A DNA stretch of 25,461 bases from Prado023 sp049688395 (lineage in GTDB: Bacteria; Actinomycetota; Actinomycetes; S36-B12; CAIYMF01): the NCBI GenBank assembly GCA_049688395.1, contig JBAVKQ010000235.1:1-25461 (forward strand), read 5' to 3'. Both the position numbers and the translations under genes were made by a program. Of the stretch, positions 21,221 to 25,461 are shown one piece after another (the stretch's first letter is position 1; every line of letters starts with the position of its first letter). Below the pieces are notes generated by a model. That model did no database searches and had not been told where the DNA came from. It saw only the letters and a list, made by a program, of their open reading frames with translations.

Positions 21221-21931
21221 TCAGGCGCCCGCGCCACCAGCCGACCCGGTCAAGCCACTGCCGCCGATGGCGTCGGCGTTGGCCAGGGCCGCCAGGGCCG
21301 GGCCGTACATGGTCGACTTGATCGCGCGCATCGTGGTGCGGTCCTTGCCGGCCAGTCCCGCGACCAGGTCGCACGCAGCACTGACCGTTGACTCGATGTC
21401 CGGCGCCGTGGCATCGACCAGGCCGATCGCCTGCGCCGGCTCGCCGCCGAACCGTTGACCCGTGGTCATGGAGCGCACCGCGGCCGCAGGCGTGAGCTTG
21501 GCCTGGATCAGGGCGGCCATGCCCGGGGTGAACGGGATGTGGATGTCGACCTCGGGGAAGCAGAAGAAACCCCGATCGGTTCGCATCACCCGGTAGTCGT
21601 GGGCCATCGCGAGCATCGCACCCGCGCCGAACGCGTGCCCGGTGACGGCGGCGACCGTTGGCATCGGGAACGCCAGCACCCGGGCGAACAGGGCGTGCAC
21701 GCGCTCGACGTAGGCCCCCATCTTGTCGCCGTTCGCCATCAGCCAGGCCAGGTCCAGGCCGTTGGAGTAGAACTTGCCCTGCCCCCGGGTGACCAGCACG
21801 CCGGCGCCCGGGTCGGCCAAGACCTCGTCGAGCAGTCCGTTGGCCTTCGCCAGCCAGTCGAGGCTGAACCGGTTCTCGTCGTCGCCGAGGTCGAGGGTGA
21901 ACACGTGATCGGCGCGGAACAGGGTGGGCAT
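21221..21931 (-). CDS. enoyl-CoA hydratase/isomerase family protein
   Basis: A 236-residue crotonase-fold enzyme acting on acyl-CoA thioesters. The oxyanion-hole loops read GKFYSNGLDLAWL (52-64) and GHAFGAGAMLAMAHDYRV (98-115). An acidic catalytic candidate is Glu127 in CFPEVDIHIPF. The SNGLDL and PEVDI patterns resemble the delta3,delta2-enoyl-CoA isomerase (ECI) subgroup more than a hydratase with two catalytic glutamates, so isomerisation of unsaturated fatty acyl-CoAs is the better guess. The ATG at 21931 fits the usual N-terminus. It is divergent from tetR. A perfect 7-bp hairpin lies about 30 nt upstream in its probable 5' leader. Confidence 0.9.
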   Translation of the reverse strand: MPTLFRADHVFTLDLGDDENRFSLDWLAKANGLLDEVLADPGAGVLVTRGQGKFYSNGLDLAWLMANGDKMGAYVERVHALFARVLAFPMPTVAAVTGHAFGAGAMLAMAHDYRVMRTDRGFFCFPEVDIHIPFTPGMAALIQAKLTPAAAVRSMTTGQRFGGEPAQAIGLVDATAPDIESTVSAACDLVAGLAGKDRTTMRAIKSTMYGPALAALANADAIGGSGLTGSAGGAGA

Positions 21932-21960
21932 GGGTGGCGTCCTCTCGGTGGGGTCCGGCC

Positions 21961-21978
21961 CTCGGGCGTCGGCCCGAG
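21961..21978 (-). promoter_or_regulatory. stem-loop in the 5' leader of the enoyl-CoA hydratase gene
   Basis: CTCGGGC (21961-21967) and GCCCGAG (21972-21978) form a perfect 7-bp stem with a 4-nt loop. It lies between the candidate -10 TAGGCT (22009-22004, minus strand) and the ATG at 21931, within a leader of about 65 nt. It may influence translation or attenuate transcription. Confidence 0.35.
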
Positions 21979-22065
21979 CGACCGGATCAGCGCTGCGACC
22001 GACAGCCTAGACAGCCGCGGTCCGTGTCCTCTCGGGTGGTCTGCGCAGGCCGGGTTCGCACGCCC

Positions 22066-22093
22066 TTGCCAGACTTCTGAATGAGCGTATAGT
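22066..22093 (+). promoter_or_regulatory. tetR-ABC operon promoter
   Basis: -35 TTGCCA (22066-22071), a 16-bp spacer and -10 TATAGT (22088-22093), 9 nt before the tetR ATG, so the leader is very short or absent. An imperfect dyad (TGAATG at 22078-22083 and CGTTCA at 22106-22111) spans the -10 and start codon and may be the TetR operator. Confidence 0.55.
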
Positions 22094-22102
22094 ATCTTGC
22101 AC

Positions 22103-22822
22103 ATGCGTTCAGCGAGACCGCTCAGACCGGAGGATCGGACCGTCCGCGCCCGGATCCGCGACGCGGCGATCGAGTTGGTCGCCACCGACGGGCTGGCAGC
22201 GCTGACCGCCCGAAGGGTCGCGCACCGAGCAGGCGTCTCGCCGGGTTCGGTGATCCACCACTTCGAGTCGATGGCCGGGCTGCGCGAGGCCTGCGACGAC
22301 CACGTCGCGGCGAACATCAGCGATCAGAAGCTGCGGGCCATGTCCGCAGGCGCTGCACTGGACGTCGTCGGCACCCTTCGGGAGTCCGAGGCCGGCGACC
22401 TGCTGGGCTACCTGACCGCGGTGCTCGCCGAGGACTCCCCGGCCGTGGGTCGCCTGGTCGACGAGATGGTGTCCGACGCCCTGGCCTACATCCAGGCCGG
22501 CGTCGACTCGGGGATGATCAAACCCACCGACGACCCCCGGGGCCGCGCGGTCGTGGTGATGCTCTCCAGCCTCGGGTCGCTGGTCATGCACCGGCACCTG
22601 CGCCGGTTGCTGGGCGTCGACCTGACCGCGCAGGGCACCGATCCCGCGGCCCTGGCCCCCTACCTCACCCCCACCTACGAGCTGTACGCCCAGGGCCTGT
22701 TCACCCCCGCTTTCAGCGCCCAGGCCACCTGTGCCCTGGCCGACCTGCGCGCTGCGGGCAGCGGGCAGCCGACCACCACCAACCCCGGCGATCAGGCCGG
22801 ATCCGGAGGACGCAATGACTGA
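22103..22822 (+). CDS. TetR family transcriptional regulator
   Basis: A 239-residue one-component regulator. The N-terminal helix-turn-helix (about 15-60) reads RIRDAAIELVATDGLAALTARRVAHRAG, then SPGSVIHHFESMAGL, a TetR pattern in which HHF replaces the commoner YYHF. The C-terminal ligand domain is all-helical. The C-terminus is a low-complexity Gly/Thr/Pro tail that overlaps the next gene by 8 nt. Operon position ahead of an ABC exporter suggests it represses that exporter and responds to its substrate. The ATG at 22103 is preferred to TTG 22097 because it follows the -10 at leaderless distance and no Shine-Dalgarno is present. Confidence 0.9.
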   Translation: MRSARPLRPEDRTVRARIRDAAIELVATDGLAALTARRVAHRAGVSPGSVIHHFESMAGLREACDDHVAANISDQKLRAMSAGAALDVVGTLRESEAGDLLGYLTAVLAEDSPAVGRLVDEMVSDALAYIQAGVDSGMIKPTDDPRGRAVVVMLSSLGSLVMHRHLRRLLGVDLTAQGTDPAALAPYLTPTYELYAQGLFTPAFSAQATCALADLRAAGSGQPTTTNPGDQAGSGGRND

Positions 22823-23768
22823 CGGGATCGCCCTGCACACTCTGGGCCTGACCAAGCACTACGGCGACGTGCAGGCCCTGGTCGACCTGGACCTCGACGT
22901 CCGCCCGGGCGAGGTGTTCGGGTTCCTCGGCCCGAACGGCGCGGGCAAGACCACCATGATCCGCACCGTCATGGACGAGATCCGCCCAACCGCCGGGCGG
23001 GCGGCGATCCTGGGCCTGGACTGCCACACCGACTCCGTGGAGATCCGCCGGCACATCGGCTACCTCCCCTCGGACCTGGCCCTGTACCCCAACCTCACCG
23101 GCAAGGACACGCTGACCTACTTCGCCAACCTGCGCGGCGGGGTCGATTGGGCCTACGTCGGCCAGCTCGCCGAGCGGCTCGGCGCGCAGTTGGACAAGAA
23201 GGTCGGGGACCTGTCCTCTGGCAACCGGCAGAAGGTCGGCGTGATCGCGGCGTTCATGAACCGCCCGAAGCTGTTGATCATGGATGAGCCGTCCAACGGC
23301 CTGGACCCGCTCGTTCAGCGCGAGTTCCAGACGATGATGCGCGAGGTCGTGGCGCAGGGCGCCTCGGTGTTCCTGTCCAGCCACACGCTCTCGGAGGTGC
23401 AGCGTGTGGCCGACCGGGTCGGCATCATCCGGCACGGGAAGCTGATCGCCATGGAGACCGTGGCCAGCCTGCGGTCCAAAGGCATGCGCAAGATCGAGTT
23501 CGAGCTGGGCTCCCCGGCGCAGGCAGCGGACTTCGAGTCGGTCCCCGGCGCGCGGGATGTGATCGTGACCGACCACCGGGTCCAACTCTCCTTCGACGGC
23601 ACGATGGACACCCTGCTCGAGGCGGTCACGGCGCGCTACGCGTTGGTCGACATCATCACCCAGGAGGCCGACCTCGAGGAGATCTTCCTGACCTACTACC
23701 ACGACCAGGCCGCGAACGGGTCAGCCGCCGCCGGCGCGGCAGGTGCCGCGGCCGGGCGCGGGGCGTGA
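22815..23768 (+). CDS. ABC transporter ATP-binding protein
   Basis: A 317-residue ATPase subunit of the drug-exporter (DrrA-like) class. Walker A GPNGAGKTT (39-47), signature LSSGN (133-137, in DLSSGNRQKVGV), Walker B LLIMDE (153-158) and switch His190 are all present. A C-terminal extension of about 100 residues (RKIEFELGSPAQAADFE onward) is typical of this class and ends in an Ala/Gly-rich tail. The ATG at 22815 is preceded by a strong GGAGGA. It overlaps the tetR end by 8 nt and the permease start by 4 nt (GTGA), so the three genes are translationally coupled. Confidence 0.93.
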   Translation: MTDGIALHTLGLTKHYGDVQALVDLDLDVRPGEVFGFLGPNGAGKTTMIRTVMDEIRPTAGRAAILGLDCHTDSVEIRRHIGYLPSDLALYPNLTGKDTLTYFANLRGGVDWAYVGQLAERLGAQLDKKVGDLSSGNRQKVGVIAAFMNRPKLLIMDEPSNGLDPLVQREFQTMMREVVAQGASVFLSSHTLSEVQRVADRVGIIRHGKLIAMETVASLRSKGMRKIEFELGSPAQAADFESVPGARDVIVTDHRVQLSFDGTMDTLLEAVTARYALVDIITQEADLEEIFLTYYHDQAANGSAAAGAAGAAAGRGA

Positions 23769-25432
23769 TCGCGATGCCCCTGTACGGGTCGGTGTTCGGC
23801 AAGTCCCTGCTCGACCGCTGGCGGGGCGTGACGATCGGCGTGCTCAGCCTGGCCGCGCTGCTGTACGTCGGGATGTTGGCCTACCAGGACATAGACCTGA
23901 GCATCTACACCGACCTCGGGCCCGCATTCCAGTCGATCATCGGCATCGCGCCGGACGCGGACGCCGCCTCGCTGGCCTACAACGCGATCCTCGGCTCGTA
24001 CGGCGCCATCGTGATGGCCGGCCTGGCGATCGCCATGGGCGCGGCCTACTTCGCCGGTGAGGAGCGCCGCGGGACCATCGGCGTGCTGCTGGCCAACCCG
24101 CGCAGCCGTACCAGCGTGCTGGTGTCCAAGACCGGCGCCATGGTCGTCCTGATCGGCCTCGGCGGGCTGGTCCTGTGGGCAGCGGCAAAGGTCGTCCCTC
24201 GGCTGCTGAACGTGAGCGTCGCCGGCATGGACGTGAGCGCGCTGACCGTGCACCTGGTGGCGATCTCGCTGTTCTTCGGGTTACTGGCCCTGGCCATCGG
24301 CGGGTGGACCGGGCGGACCGGGGCGGCGGCCGGGATCAGCGCCGGGGTGCTGACCGTCTCCTTCCTCGGCTCGGGGATCGTGCAGGCGATCTCGGGCTGG
24401 GAGCACTGGGCGCGGATCTTCCCTTGGTACTACTTCACCGGCAGCGACCCACTGCTCAACGGCATCGGCTGGGCGCACCTGGCAGTCCTCGTCGGCGGCA
24501 GCGTGCTGCTGTTCGTCGCGGCACTGGCAGGGGTCAACCGGCGCGACCTGCGCGGTCGCTCGACCGGCGTGACCCTGCTCGACCGGCTGCGCAGCGACCC
24601 GCGCACCGCGGCCCTGGGCGAGCGGCTGGCCGGGTCGGCGCAGGTGTCGCGGATCTGGGTCAAGGCCGCCTCCGAGCACCGCGGGATGCTGGTGATCGTC
24701 GCGGCGCTGATGTTCAGCGTGATGGGTGTGCTGATGGGCTTCGTCTACACCGCGGTCGAGAACTCGATCTCCGGCCTGAGCGACATGCTCCCCGAGGCGA
24801 TGATGGCCTTGTTCGGCGGCGGCGACCTGAGCACACCGCAGGGCTACTTCCAGATCGAGATCTACGGGATGGTCGCCCCGATCGCGCTGATGGTGGTGAC
24901 GATCACGATCGCGGCCAAGGCCCTGGCCGGCGAGGAGGAGGACCGCACCATGGGGATCCTGCTGGCCAACCCGGTGCCGCGCAGCCGGGTGGTGGCCGAG
25001 AAGACCCTCACGATGGTCGTCTACGGCGTGATCGTCGGGCTGGCCAGCTTCGCCGGGGTGGCGCTGGGAGTCGTGCTGGCCGGGGTGGACCTGAGCATCG
25101 CCCACGTGGCGGCGACCTCTGCACTGGTCACCCTGGTCGGGCTGGTGTTCGGGGCGCTGGCACTGCTGGTGGGGGCGGCGACCGGGCAGGTCGCGCTGGC
25201 CGTCGGGATCTCGGCCGGGGCGGCGCTGGTGTTCCACGTCATGAACGCGCTGGCGTCGTTGGACGACTCCTGGTGGGGTGCACTGTCGCCGTTCCACTAC
25301 TACCTGGGCAGCGACCCGCTGACCACTGGGATGGACTGGGGCAACGCGGCGGTCCTGGCCGTGCTCACGATCGCCTTGATCGCGTTGGCGTTCCCCGCCT
25401 TCGACCGGCGGGACCTGCGCCAGCACTCCTGA
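23765..25432 (+). CDS. ABC-2 type permease, internally duplicated
   Basis: A 555-residue membrane protein with about twelve hydrophobic segments, twice the usual ABC-2 permease length. The two halves repeat the same landmarks about 290 residues apart: GEERRGTIGVLLANPRSR (98-115) and GEEEDRTMGILLANPVPR (389-406); FPWYYFTGSDPL (219-230) and FHYYLGSDPL (510-519); NRRDLR (258-263) and DRRDLR (547-552). It is therefore a fused tandem duplication that can form the whole membrane pore with two copies of the ATPase. The start is GTG at 23765, overlapping the ATPase stop. The substrate is unknown; lipid, drug or peptide export are all possible. The stop codon lies in a terminator hairpin. Confidence 0.92.
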   Translation: MIAMPLYGSVFGKSLLDRWRGVTIGVLSLAALLYVGMLAYQDIDLSIYTDLGPAFQSIIGIAPDADAASLAYNAILGSYGAIVMAGLAIAMGAAYFAGEERRGTIGVLLANPRSRTSVLVSKTGAMVVLIGLGGLVLWAAAKVVPRLLNVSVAGMDVSALTVHLVAISLFFGLLALAIGGWTGRTGAAAGISAGVLTVSFLGSGIVQAISGWEHWARIFPWYYFTGSDPLLNGIGWAHLAVLVGGSVLLFVAALAGVNRRDLRGRSTGVTLLDRLRSDPRTAALGERLAGSAQVSRIWVKAASEHRGMLVIVAALMFSVMGVLMGFVYTAVENSISGLSDMLPEAMMALFGGGDLSTPQGYFQIEIYGMVAPIALMVVTITIAAKALAGEEEDRTMGILLANPVPRSRVVAEKTLTMVVYGVIVGLASFAGVALGVVLAGVDLSIAHVAATSALVTLVGLVFGALALLVGAATGQVALAVGISAGAALVFHVMNALASLDDSWWGALSPFHYYLGSDPLTTGMDWGNAAVLAVLTIALIALAFPAFDRRDLRQHS

Positions 25433-25461
25433 GGTCGCACGCCTGCAGGCCTCACCTCAGG
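25428..25461 (+). terminator. terminator-like hairpin overlapping the permease stop
   Basis: CCTGAGGT (25428-25435) and ACCTCAGG (25454-25461) are perfect 8-bp arms around 18 nt. The enclosed GCCTGCAGGC (25441-25450) is itself palindromic. The stop TGA lies in the left arm. The window ends at the last base of the right arm, so any T-run downstream is not visible. Confidence 0.6.

Overview
The window comes from a very high-GC actinobacterium. The evidence is the strong GC bias at third codon positions, GTG starts, a cydDC exporter with a DosS/DosT-type sensor kinase, a 13E12/DUF222-HNH gene behind a mycobacterial-type SOS box, a TipA-type MerR regulator, and many apparently leaderless starts. 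The genus cannot be fixed from sequence alone. There is no IS element, CRISPR array, tRNA or rRNA.

Region 1 (1-8926) is a respiratory block. It opens with a DUF6390-type gene, a family I recall beside [NiFe] hydrogenase genes. cydD, cydC and a GAF-GAF histidine kinase follow on the + strand with overlapping ends. cydB and cydA converge on them from the - strand. CydDC is the thiol exporter needed to assemble cytochrome bd, CydAB is the oxidase, and the kinase carries the residues expected of a heme O2 sensor. The cydA leader (8759-8926) holds three different palindromes around a candidate promoter. One resembles a DosR/DevR box and one resembles a CsoR/CstR operator.

Region 2 (8927-14311) carries an aldo/keto reductase and, divergently, a membrane-anchored PP2C (RsbU/SpoIIE-type) phosphatase. 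The phosphatase converges on an ABC exporter gene whose 3' end is duplicated as three 32-bp tandem repeats. The TrmL-type tRNA methyltransferase gene lies just upstream of the exporter.

Region 3 (14312-17708) holds a TipA-like MerR gene with a classic 19-bp-spacer promoter and two decayed genes. One is a DUF222/HNH (13E12) gene with three frameshifts behind a near-perfect LexA box. The other is a winged-helix regulator remnant with a stop codon and an internal deletion.

Region 4 (17709-21220) begins with an isochorismatase-like hydrolase, followed by an arsenic cluster. aqpS-arsC diverge from arsR-arsP-thioredoxin across a promoter region of about 20 bp with a perfect ArsR-type inverted repeat. 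Both sides look leaderless.

Region 5 (21221-25461) contains an enoyl-CoA hydratase/isomerase and a divergent tetR-ABC ATPase-permease operon. The permease is an internally duplicated, fused double-length protein. The window ends in a terminator-like hairpin.

Best lead: a cytochrome bd module in which an O2-sensing kinase without a nearby response regulator is co-transcribed with cydDC, while the convergent cydAB promoter carries a DosR-like palindrome and a CsoR/CstR-like palindrome.
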